From assembly GCA_903834675.1 (NCBI GenBank), contig CAILKC010000729.1:1-6647 (forward strand): DNA of 6,647 bases, given 5' to 3'. The position numbers were made by a program, and so were the translations under genes. A model generated the notes under the pieces. It was not told the DNA's origin and searched no databases. It saw only the letters and a list, made by a program, of their open reading frames with translations. Below, piece after piece: positions 1 through 6,545 of the stretch. How positions within the stretch are numbered: position 1 is the stretch's first letter; each line of letters opens with the position of its first letter. Origin of the DNA: an uncultured Victivallales bacterium. GTDB lineage: Bacteria; Verrucomicrobiota; Lentisphaeria; Oligosphaerales; JAFGRS01.

Positions 1-33
1 CGGGCGACAGGACGGGCCCCAAAGACGCGGCAC

Positions 34-63
34 GGAGATGAGCGGGGGAAGATGGACATGATG
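34..63 (+). promoter_or_regulatory. Ribosome binding region and alternative starts of addB
   Basis: The purine tract GGGGGAAG at 44-51 directly abuts the ATG at 52, which is too close for good initiation there. It is better spaced for the in-frame ATGs at 58 or 61, which would give a protein beginning MMRTFLGW or MRTFLGW. A weaker GGAG at 34-37 lies 14 bases before ATG 52. The start is therefore uncertain by up to three codons. No promoter is recognisable in the 51 bases available, and the operon promoter probably lies upstream of the window. A seven-codon ORF (ATG 38 to TGA 59-61) overlaps the start region in another frame, but nothing supports its being real. Confidence 0.45.
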
Positions 64-2982
64 AGGACCTTCCTGGGCTGGAACCGGCCCCTTTGCGAGA
101 CCGTACCGGCGTATCTCCTGGACCAGGCTGGGCCGGGCCTGCTGGACTGGCGCGGTCTGGTGGTGGTCGTGCCCACGCGCCAGTCGAGCTGGCGGCTGCG
201 CGCCGCCCTGCCCTTGGCCGCCGCGGCGCGCGGGGTCGCCCTGCTGGGGCCGGAGATCGTGACCCCGGCGGTGTTGCTGGCGCCGCCACCCAACGCGGCC
301 GTGGCCACAGAGACTCAGAGCCTGCTGGCCTGGGCGTCCGTCCTGCAGGCGGTCCCGCCTGGCGAACTCGCGGCCTTCCTGGGGGCGCGCGAGGGGCGCG
401 CTCCCAGCCCGGCCTGGGCGCTGCAGGTGGCGCGCCGTCTCCAGGAGCTGCGCCAGGAACTGGCCGATGGTGGCCTCGACATCGCGGCGGTCGCCGCACG
501 CAGCGCGGAGATCGAGGAGGCCGAACGCTGGGCCGCCATGGCCGAACTGGAGCAACGCTACGCCAGGCAGCTTGCGGACTGGCACCTGCGCGACGCCCTC
601 GATCTCAAGCTCGAACAGGCGCGCCAGGGCGCCCTGGCGCCCAGCCTGAGTCGGGTCGTCGTGGCGGCTGTGCCCGACCCCCCGAAGCTGCTGATGACGA
701 TGCTGGAGCGCTGGGCCGCCGCCGGGGGCTCGGTCGAGGTGCTCGTTGCCGCGCCGGACCGCGAAGCCCTCGTCTTCGACGCCTGGGGGCGCCCCTTGCC
801 CGAAGCCTGGCAGCAGCGCGAGATCACACTGCGCCCCGCGGATCTCTGGCTGGAGGCCACGCCCGACGATCAGGCTGGCCGGATCGCGTCGGCTATCGCG
901 GCGGGCCGGGGGGCCGCGGCTCCGGGCGCTACGGCCTTGCGACCGCAGCTGGCGGTCGGTGTCCCCGACCGCGAAACGGTCGCGCCGCTGCAGCGGGAAC
1001 TGGCCGCCATCGGACTGCCTGCCTTCGACCCGCAGAACCGGCCGTTCTCGGAAACGCCACTGTTCGGGCTTGTGCAAGCCCTGCTGGCGTTGCGCAGCCG
1101 CCCCGGCTATGCCGAAGTCGCGGCTCTGCTGCGTCACCCGGATGTCCTCGCGGGGCTCGGCCACGCCGCGGACCTGCTGCGCGAGTTGGACACGTTACAG
1201 TCCAGGTACTTGCCCGTTACGCTGGACGACCTGATCGCCGCTCTGGACAAGAAGTCGGACGATACGCACGCGCGGACCGAAAAATGGGAGCACCTGCTTC
1301 CGGCACTGGCGCAGGTGCGGGAGTGGCACCGGACCCTGAACCGTCCCGACCTCGCCACCGGCCTGCGTGAGGTGCTGCGGCAGGTCTACGCGCAGCGCCT
1401 CCTCAGATCCAGCGATTCCGCGGACGCCGCCTTCCAGCAGGCGGTCACCGTCTTCGATACGGTGTTGCGTGAACTCGAGGCCGCAGTGGCCGCGGGGCAC
1501 GTCGGCAACGCCGCCGCCGAGGTCCTGGCCGCGGGGCTGCAGGAGGCCACCGTCAAGCCCGAGCGCAGCGCCGAGGTCCTCGACCTCGAGGGCTGGCTGG
1601 AACTGGCCTGGAATCCCGCGCCGCTGCTCTTCGTCGCTGGCATGAACGAGGGCTTTGTGCCCGACGGTCGCGTCGGCGACCTCTTCCTGCCGGACACCTT
1701 GCGGCGTACTCTCGACCTGCGCGATGACCGACTCCGCCTGGCGCGCGATGCCTATGTGCTCACGGCCCTGCTCGAACAGCGCCGCGACGAAGGGCAGGTG
1801 ATCCTGCTGCTGGGCAAGACCTCGACCGCGGGCGACCCGCTGCGCCCCTCGCGCTTGCTCTTCCGCTGCCCCGACCGCGAGCTTGTGGCCCGCGCCCAGG
1901 CGCTCTTCAAGGATCCGCCTCCCGCGCACGCGGCCAGCGCTTTCAAGGTCAGCTTCCAGCTCAATCCTGCCCAAGTGCCAGTCGGCTGCATCAACGATAA
2001 ATGCGCGACGACGCTGAGCCCGACCGTCTTCAGGGACTACCTTGCCTGCCCGCTACGCTTCTACCTGCGACACGTCCTTGGCATGGAAGCGCAGGATGAC
2101 CTCGCTCGCGAACCGAATGCACTGGCCTTTGGCACCCTGGTCCATGACGTGCTCAGCGAGATGGGGCAGGAGAAGAAGCTCTGGGCCTGTCCCGACGGGG
2201 CCGAGCTGGCCCGCTGGCTGGAGCAATGCCTTCGCGAGAAGGCCCGTAAGCGCTACGGCGCCCGCCCCTGGCTGGGAGTCGAACTGGCCATCGATAGCGC
2301 CGTACACAGGCTGAGCGCCTTGGCGTACCGGCAGGTCGCCTGGCACGCCGAGGGCTGGGAGATCCTCTCGTCTGAGTGTGAGGTCAAGAAGACGATCCCG
2401 CTCGGTGACCTGACGGTGAGTGGCCGCATCGACCGCATCGACCGGAACGTGCGTACACAGGTAGTCTGTGTGCTCGACTACAAGACCACCGACAAGGCCA
2501 AGACCCCTCAGGAAACGCACTTTGGCCCGCCGCGCCAGCAGGCCGAGATTCCCGCACAAGCGAACGGTGACCTCTCGCGTGAGGACATCGAGTATCTGGC
2601 CGCCGCCGATATCCCGGCTGAGCTTGTGGGTGGCAAGAAGGCGAAGCGCTGGGCCGATCTGCAACTGCCGCTCTACCGTGAACTGGTCCGGGCCCAGTTC
2701 GGCTCGAACGTCCAGCTTGGTTACGTCTGCTTGCCGAACGCCTTGGGCAAGACGGACTTCAAACTCTGGGGAGAGACCTACAGCGATGCCCTGCACGCCT
2801 CCGCCATCCGCTGCTCCGAGGCCATCGCCCAGCGCATCCGGGCCGGCGTCTTTTGGCCACCGGGGAAGGCCACCGTGGGTTACCTCCATGACGATCTGGC
2901 CGGAGTCCTCCTCGGCGATCCCACGGCGGCCCTCTGTCCGCCCCCCAGGCCTCCGCCAACCCCCTGGGGGGCGAAGCCATGA
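52..2982 (+). CDS. addB: AddB-like subunit: degenerate helicase fold plus PD-(D/E)XK nuclease
   Basis: Likely the AddB-type partner of the helicase-nuclease encoded next. In AddAB enzymes this subunit carries an inactive helicase fold, which recognises Chi in the studied cases, and a RecB-family nuclease that cuts one strand during cytoplasmic processing of double-strand breaks. Seen here: an N-terminal FLGWNRP (residues 7-13) where helicases and Bacillus AddB have a Walker A, but with no GK(S/T); VVVVPTRQS (37-45), resembling motif Ia; and the AddB/RecC-like segment LLFVAGMNEGFVP (525-537) followed by LFLPDTLR (544-551). The C-terminal nuclease is complete: YLACPLRFY entry motif (663-671), H698 in FGTLVHD, D794 in SGRIDRID, D809 and K811 in DYKTT, and Q871/Y875 in QLPLY. 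The protein ends in a proline-rich tail (961-971) encoded by the junction inverted repeat. The CX2C-type C-terminal cysteine cluster of Bacillus AddB is absent. The length of 976 is slightly short for AddB. Starts at 58 or 61 fit the ribosome binding site better than 52. Family assignment is strong; the exact name is by analogy. Confidence 0.87.
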   Translation: MDMMRTFLGWNRPLCETVPAYLLDQAGPGLLDWRGLVVVVPTRQSSWRLRAALPLAAAARGVALLGPEIVTPAVLLAPPPNAAVATETQSLLAWASVLQAVPPGELAAFLGAREGRAPSPAWALQVARRLQELRQELADGGLDIAAVAARSAEIEEAERWAAMAELEQRYARQLADWHLRDALDLKLEQARQGALAPSLSRVVVAAVPDPPKLLMTMLERWAAAGGSVEVLVAAPDREALVFDAWGRPLPEAWQQREITLRPADLWLEATPDDQAGRIASAIAAGRGAAAPGATALRPQLAVGVPDRETVAPLQRELAAIGLPAFDPQNRPFSETPLFGLVQALLALRSRPGYAEVAALLRHPDVLAGLGHAADLLRELDTLQSRYLPVTLDDLIAALDKKSDDTHARTEKWEHLLPALAQVREWHRTLNRPDLATGLREVLRQVYAQRLLRSSDSADAAFQQAVTVFDTVLRELEAAVAAGHVGNAAAEVLAAGLQEATVKPERSAEVLDLEGWLELAWNPAPLLFVAGMNEGFVPDGRVGDLFLPDTLRRTLDLRDDRLRLARDAYVLTALLEQRRDEGQVILLLGKTSTAGDPLRPSRLLFRCPDRELVARAQALFKDPPPAHAASAFKVSFQLNPAQVPVGCINDKCATTLSPTVFRDYLACPLRFYLRHVLGMEAQDDLAREPNALAFGTLVHDVLSEMGQEKKLWACPDGAELARWLEQCLREKARKRYGARPWLGVELAIDSAVHRLSALAYRQVAWHAEGWEILSSECEVKKTIPLGDLTVSGRIDRIDRNVRTQVVCVLDYKTTDKAKTPQETHFGPPRQQAEIPAQANGDLSREDIEYLAAADIPAELVGGKKAKRWADLQLPLYRELVRAQFGSNVQLGYVCLPNALGKTDFKLWGETYSDALHASAIRCSEAIAQRIRAGVFWPPGKATVGYLHDDLAGVLLGDPTAALCPPPRPPPTPWGAKP
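621..640. repeat. 20-bp perfect palindrome inside addB
   Basis: GCGCCAGGGCGCCCTGGCGC is perfectly self-complementary with no spacer. It lies in the coding sequence for the residues around RQGALAP (about 191-197) of the AddB-like protein. Its first 13 bases recur at 6312-6324 downstream of the operon. It could be a protein binding site or a chance product of GC-rich codons. No function can be assigned. Confidence 0.6.
2939..2973 (+). promoter_or_regulatory. Inverted repeat at addB-addA junction covering the addA ribosome binding site
   Basis: CGCCCCCCAGG (2939-2949) and CCTGGGGGGCG (2963-2973) are exact reverse complements, giving an 11-bp stem with a 13-base loop. The right arm holds the G-tract 2966-2971, the only purine-rich stretch at normal spacing (7 bases) before the addA ATG at 2979. 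Folding would hide it. Ribosomes finishing addB would melt the stem, and the genes overlap by ATGA, so initiation of addA probably depends on translation of addB. The repeat is seen directly; the coupling role is inference. It has no T-tract after it, so it is not a canonical intrinsic terminator. Confidence 0.6.
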
Positions 2983-5900
2983 GCCACTTTCAGAACCGCG
3001 CCATTTCCGCCTCGGCCGGTACGGGTAAGACCTTCCGTCTGGCCCATCGCTACATCGGCCTGATGGCCACCGAGGTCTCCCCCGACCGCATCTGTGCGCT
3101 GACCTTCTCCCGGAAGGCGGCAGGCGAGATCTTCGATAAGATCGTCGAGCGCCTGTGCCTGGCAGCGACCGATGGGAAGAAGCGTGCCGAGACAGCCGAG
3201 ACCATCGCGGCGGAGGGCCTGGTCGTTCCTCCGGATCAGCCCGAGGCGTACGTACGGCTGTTGCGTCAGTTCCTGGACCACGAGCATCGTCTGCGCATCG
3301 GCACGCTGGACAGCTTTATCCTCGGCGTCGTGCGCGCCTTCCCGCTCGAACTCGGCATTCCGCCGGACACGCAGCCCATGGATGGCGACGGCGGCGAGGC
3401 CAAGGCCCGGCGCCAGGCCATCCTCACCCGCCTCTTTGACCCCACCCGGCGCACGGGGAACGAGGGTAACCGCGAAGGCGGCACCTTCCTCAACGACTTC
3501 CGCCTGGCCTGCTTCGGCCGGGAGACGAAGGCGCTGGCCGATGTCCTCGATAGCCTCATCGCCACCCATTTTAGCTTCCACCGCGAGCACGAGTGTCCAG
3601 GTAAGTGGCACTGGGGCGACCCGACTCGCATCTGGCAGCCCGCCGAACGCTGGTGGGAGGATCCCGGGATCCTCGCTACCCCCATCCCCGCTGGCCTGTC
3701 GGAACGCTTGACGGAGGCCTTTGTCACCAAGAAGGGCGTTGCGAAATTCGGCGGGATCTGCGCCGAGATCTTTACGGCGGCCATGGAGTACGCTCCGGAC
3801 AGGCCGTGGCCCACGCTCAGCGAGACCGCCCTCGATCGACTGCTCCTTTGTGCCACGCAGGCCGAGGCGCCGACGGTAAGCTACGCTAAAGGGCACTACG
3901 CCTTGCCCGCCGACCTCTGGCCGCCACTGCGCCGCGCCCTCGCCAACCTGATCGGCGTGGAGCTGAAGCGGGCGCTGGCGACCACCCAAGGCCTACGCGC
4001 CGTGCTGGATCGCTATCACCGGCTCTATGCCGACGAGTTGAGCCGGGATGGTCGCTACACCTTCGACGATCTGTCGCGCCTGCTCGGCGCGGATGGGCTC
4101 AACCCCGGGCGCACGCCGCTGGCGCCTGACCGTCTCTACATCGACTACCGCCTCGACAGCAAGCTGGACCACTGGCTCCTGGATGAGTTCCAGGACACCA
4201 GCGACACCCAGTGGGCGGCGCTGGCCAACCTTATCGACGAAGTCGTTCAGGGCGAGGACCGCTCCTTCTTCTACGTGGGCGATGTCAAACAGTCCATCTA
4301 CGGCTGGCGCGGCGGCAACTACCGGCTCTTCGATCAGGTGCTCGATCAGTATCGCGACCTGGGTTCGCGCACGATCGCGAACGAGTCGATCACCGAGTGT
4401 TACCGCTCGCTTCCCGCCGTCATCGAGACGGTCAACCGGATCTTCGCCGGCCTGCCCGACTGGACTCCAGGGTTGGGCGCGGAAAAAGGACCCCGAAAGT
4501 CGGCTGTCGCGGATTTCGCCGCGGTATGGCAGACGCACACGAGCGCCCGTCGGGACGATGGCCAGGGCTTCGCCGCCCTGCTGGAGTACCTACCGAAGCA
4601 GAAACAGGGCCCGAGCGCGGGAACGGAAGCCAATAGCACTGGTGGCGAAGGTAAGGACGACGAGGGCGCCGGCGATCCCGCGGAGTTCGAGGCGGTCGCC
4701 GATATCCTGCAGAAGGTGTGGTCCCCCGAACTCACGACCGCCGTGCTGGTGCGCGGCAATGTCGCGGGGCGTGCCTGCGCCGATGTCCTGTGCAGCCGCT
4801 TACGCAACGTGCCGGTCGTGCATGAAGGCAAGGGCGCCATCGTGGACAGTCCCGTGGTCACCCTCCTGCTGGCCTTGGTGCATTACGCCGCCCACCCAGG
4901 TGACCTGCTGGCCCTGCGTCACCTGCAGATGAGCCCGCTGGCCACCCAGGCCGAGATCCTCAGGCCGGACACCCTGCCCGGCGTCCTGCTGAAGGCCCTG
5001 CACGAACACGGCTTCGCCGACACCCTGCGCGACTGGGGAACGCGCTTGCTTGACCTCGACGCCTTTGCCCGCCAGCGCCTGCGCGAACTCCTGGCCGCGG
5101 CGGAACGCTTCGATGCCACCGGCGTGCGTGATCCTGACGCCTTCACGGACTACATCCAGGCCTACCAGGTCAAGGCCAGCGCCGCGGCGGGCACCGTCCG
5201 CGTCATGACCATCCACCAGGCCAAGGGTCTCGGCTTCGGCCTGGTCATCGTACCCTTCGCCGCCAACGCTAAGAGTTTCGAGAAACCCGGCGACCCCGAA
5301 CTCCTCACTGACGAGGATGGCTGGGTGCTTGAACCGCCCTGTCAGCAAGCCTTGGCGGCGGCCGCCGGGGCACCGCTCGCAGCCCTCGATGCCGCCCGCG
5401 CCCAGAGCAACTTCAGCCAGCTCTGCGTACTCTATGTAGCGTTGACGCGCGCGGAGCAGGCGCTCTACATGATCATCCCCAAGGCGGCGGACGAACCGAC
5501 GACGGTCCGCGAGGCTGACCTGTTGCGTGAACGGCTCGCGGCCGACGAGTCTGCTGACCCTGGCCCCGGCGGCCTCAGGCAGCTCTATGCCAGCGGGAAC
5601 CCGGCCTGGTTCCAGCGGCCGGGACAGGCCACACGCAAGACGGTGCAGCCGCGCGCGCCAGTGCGCCTTACGTACGCCGCCGATGTCGCCCGCCGCGAAC
5701 CGTCCAAAGAGCATGCCGAAGAGCGTGCCTTCCCGGCGCAGTGGCTGTTCAGCCTCGAGGCGGGAAACGTGCGCGCCTTCGGTTCCGCCATCCATCGTCT
5801 CTTCGAGAGGATCGAGTGGCTCGAGGACGCGGACCTCGAGCGCCTCATCGCCGCCTGGCGGGCAGAATCCGTAGAGCCCGCGGCCCTGCTGGCCGACGTG

Positions 5901-6278
5901 GAGCAGCAGTTCCGTGCCTGCCTGGCCAACCCCGAGGTGCGGCGGCGACTGGCCCGCCCTGCCGGCGCCGCTGAAGTTTGGCGCGAAGCCCCCTTCAACC
6001 TGGTGCTGGAATCGGACGGTAAACGCCACCTCGTCAGCGGTCGCTTCGACCGCCTGGTGGTGGAGCGCGACGCCGCGGGTCGGCCCGTGCGCGCCACCGT
6101 GTTCGACTTCAAGAGCAACCGCGTCGACACCGAGGCCGAGAGGCGCAAGGCCGCCGAGGGCTACGCCAGCCAGATGGCCGACTACGCCCGCGCCGCCGCC
6201 CGCCTCCTCGGCCTTCAGCCCGCAGACGTCGCCACCGTCCTCCTCTTCACCCGCACGGGTCAGGTGTGGCCGCTCTGA
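2979..6278 (+). CDS. addA: AddA/RecB-like UvrD-family helicase with C-terminal nuclease
   Basis: Probable motor subunit: an SF1A, 3'-5' ATP-driven DNA helicase fused to a RecB-type nuclease that resects broken DNA ends with the AddB-like partner. Motifs in order: Walker A ASAGTGKT (11-18, K17), motif Ia LTFSRKAAGE (41-50), Ic GTLDSF (108-113), Walker B LLDEFQDT (400-407), motif III VGDVKQSIYGWRGG (433-446), motif IV YRS (475-477), motif V MTIHQAKGLGF (743-753) and motif VI YVALTRAE (819-826, R824). The nuclease domain has H939 in FGSAIH, D1024 in SGRFDR, D1043 and K1045 in VFDFKS, and Q1065/Y1069 in QMADY, so it should be active. Length (1099) fits AddA. The N-terminus is very short: Walker A begins at residue 11, with no clear Q-motif. 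A Gly/acidic low-complexity insert sits at 539-567. The start overlaps the addB stop by four bases. The ASAGTGKT signature is also RecB-like, but a single AddB-like partner and two nuclease domains argue for AddAB. Confidence 0.92.
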   Translation: MSHFQNRAISASAGTGKTFRLAHRYIGLMATEVSPDRICALTFSRKAAGEIFDKIVERLCLAATDGKKRAETAETIAAEGLVVPPDQPEAYVRLLRQFLDHEHRLRIGTLDSFILGVVRAFPLELGIPPDTQPMDGDGGEAKARRQAILTRLFDPTRRTGNEGNREGGTFLNDFRLACFGRETKALADVLDSLIATHFSFHREHECPGKWHWGDPTRIWQPAERWWEDPGILATPIPAGLSERLTEAFVTKKGVAKFGGICAEIFTAAMEYAPDRPWPTLSETALDRLLLCATQAEAPTVSYAKGHYALPADLWPPLRRALANLIGVELKRALATTQGLRAVLDRYHRLYADELSRDGRYTFDDLSRLLGADGLNPGRTPLAPDRLYIDYRLDSKLDHWLLDEFQDTSDTQWAALANLIDEVVQGEDRSFFYVGDVKQSIYGWRGGNYRLFDQVLDQYRDLGSRTIANESITECYRSLPAVIETVNRIFAGLPDWTPGLGAEKGPRKSAVADFAAVWQTHTSARRDDGQGFAALLEYLPKQKQGPSAGTEANSTGGEGKDDEGAGDPAEFEAVADILQKVWSPELTTAVLVRGNVAGRACADVLCSRLRNVPVVHEGKGAIVDSPVVTLLLALVHYAAHPGDLLALRHLQMSPLATQAEILRPDTLPGVLLKALHEHGFADTLRDWGTRLLDLDAFARQRLRELLAAAERFDATGVRDPDAFTDYIQAYQVKASAAAGTVRVMTIHQAKGLGFGLVIVPFAANAKSFEKPGDPELLTDEDGWVLEPPCQQALAAAAGAPLAALDAARAQSNFSQLCVLYVALTRAEQALYMIIPKAADEPTTVREADLLRERLAADESADPGPGGLRQLYASGNPAWFQRPGQATRKTVQPRAPVRLTYAADVARREPSKEHAEERAFPAQWLFSLEAGNVRAFGSAIHRLFERIEWLEDADLERLIAAWRAESVEPAALLADVEQQFRACLANPEVRRRLARPAGAAEVWREAPFNLVLESDGKRHLVSGRFDRLVVERDAAGRPVRATVFDFKSNRVDTEAERRKAAEGYASQMADYARAAARLLGLQPADVATVLLFTRTGQVWPL
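3657..3674. repeat. 18-bp perfect palindrome inside addA
   Basis: GAGGATCCCGGGATCCTC is perfectly self-complementary, centred on CCCGGG and flanked by two GGATCC arms. It encodes EDPGIL (about residues 227-232) in the helicase between motifs Ic and II. It may be coincidental; no function is evident. Confidence 0.5.
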
Positions 6279-6311
6279 ACGCATCCCCCAGGGCTCGCGC
6301 GGTATCGGCAG

Positions 6312-6327
6312 GCGCCAGGGCGCCAGG
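6312..6327. repeat. Tandem duplication GCGCCAGG x2
   Basis: Two exact adjacent copies of GCGCCAGG lie 34 bases after the addA stop. The first 13 bases also match the left part of the 20-bp palindrome at 621-640 in addB. Confidence 0.6.
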
Positions 6328-6337
6328 TGGCGTGCGG

Positions 6338-6365
6338 TGGCAAACCCGCCGCGGGTTGCGTGCCA
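6338..6365 (+). terminator. Bulged stem-loop downstream of addA (possible terminator)
   Basis: TGGCA (6338-6342) pairs with TGCCA (6361-6365) and AACCCG (6343-6348) pairs with CGGGTT (6352-6357), closed by a 3-base loop and interrupted by a 3-base bulge GCG (6358-6360). This gives 11 base pairs in all, 59 bases after the addA stop. It is the first sizeable hairpin I found after the operon, so it could stabilise or end the transcript. No T-tract follows (next bases ACCAGCG), so it is not a canonical intrinsic terminator. Confidence 0.3.
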
Positions 6366-6488
6366 ACCAGCGTGCGGCCACGAACACGATCCGCGTTTCG
6401 TCCGGGCTGAATACCCCGGCCCATCCTCATTGTACAGATCGTTCAAAGGGTCGAACGGTTGACCCCATGGGATGCCGCGTTCCAAACC

Positions 6489-6524
6489 GCTGGGCGGGAC
6501 GCCCGGCTGGAGGGCGAGCCGCCC
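6489..6524. repeat. Two consecutive GGGCG-N3-CGCCC stem-loops
   Basis: GGGCG GGA CGCCC (6492-6504) extends to an 8-bp stem over 6489-6507 with one G-U pair. GGGCG AGC CGCCC (6512-6524) repeats the same 5-bp stem with a different 3-base loop, offset by exactly 20 bases. Retention of both arms while the loop differs suggests that the structure matters, although GC-rich sequence makes such stems easier to find. Confidence 0.5.
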
Positions 6525-6525
6525 C

Positions 6526-6541
6526 CAGGCGCGCAGGCGCG
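6526..6541. repeat. Tandem duplication CAGGCGCG x2
   Basis: Two exact adjacent copies of CAGGCGCG lie between the double stem-loops (6489-6524) and the long imperfect palindrome (6546-6601). Confidence 0.55.
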
Positions 6542-6545
6542 TCCC

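Noticed and set aside
1..41. Possible end of an upstream gene (frame 3, stop TGA at 39-41)
   Set aside because: Only about a dozen codons are visible and nothing identifies a protein. Frame 2 is also open to TGA 59-61. Plausible operon context but not supportable as a feature.
1572..1588. CGAGGTC-CTC-GACCTCG hairpin in addB
   Set aside because: A 7-bp stem in codons for a Glu-Val-Leu-Asp-Leu-Glu run is easily produced by GC-rich codon choice. No regulatory context.
1801..1833. LLLGKTS in the AddB-like protein as a displaced Walker A
   Set aside because: The GKTS (588-591) lacks the preceding GxxxxGK spacing. The segment aligns by context with the conserved strand before the STAGDPLRPSRL motif of AddB/RecC-like proteins.
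2880..3989. 369-codon open frame on the minus strand spanning the addB-addA junction
   Set aside because: Antisense to both genes, Gly/Arg/Ala-rich, no motif. Explained by high G+C in the coding strand.
6440..6465. GTTCAAAGGGTCGAAC resembling a tRNA T-arm
   Set aside because: No acceptor, D or anticodon arms can be placed around it, and it lacks the normal 7-base T-loop. It forms only two short, mutually exclusive 5-bp hairpins.
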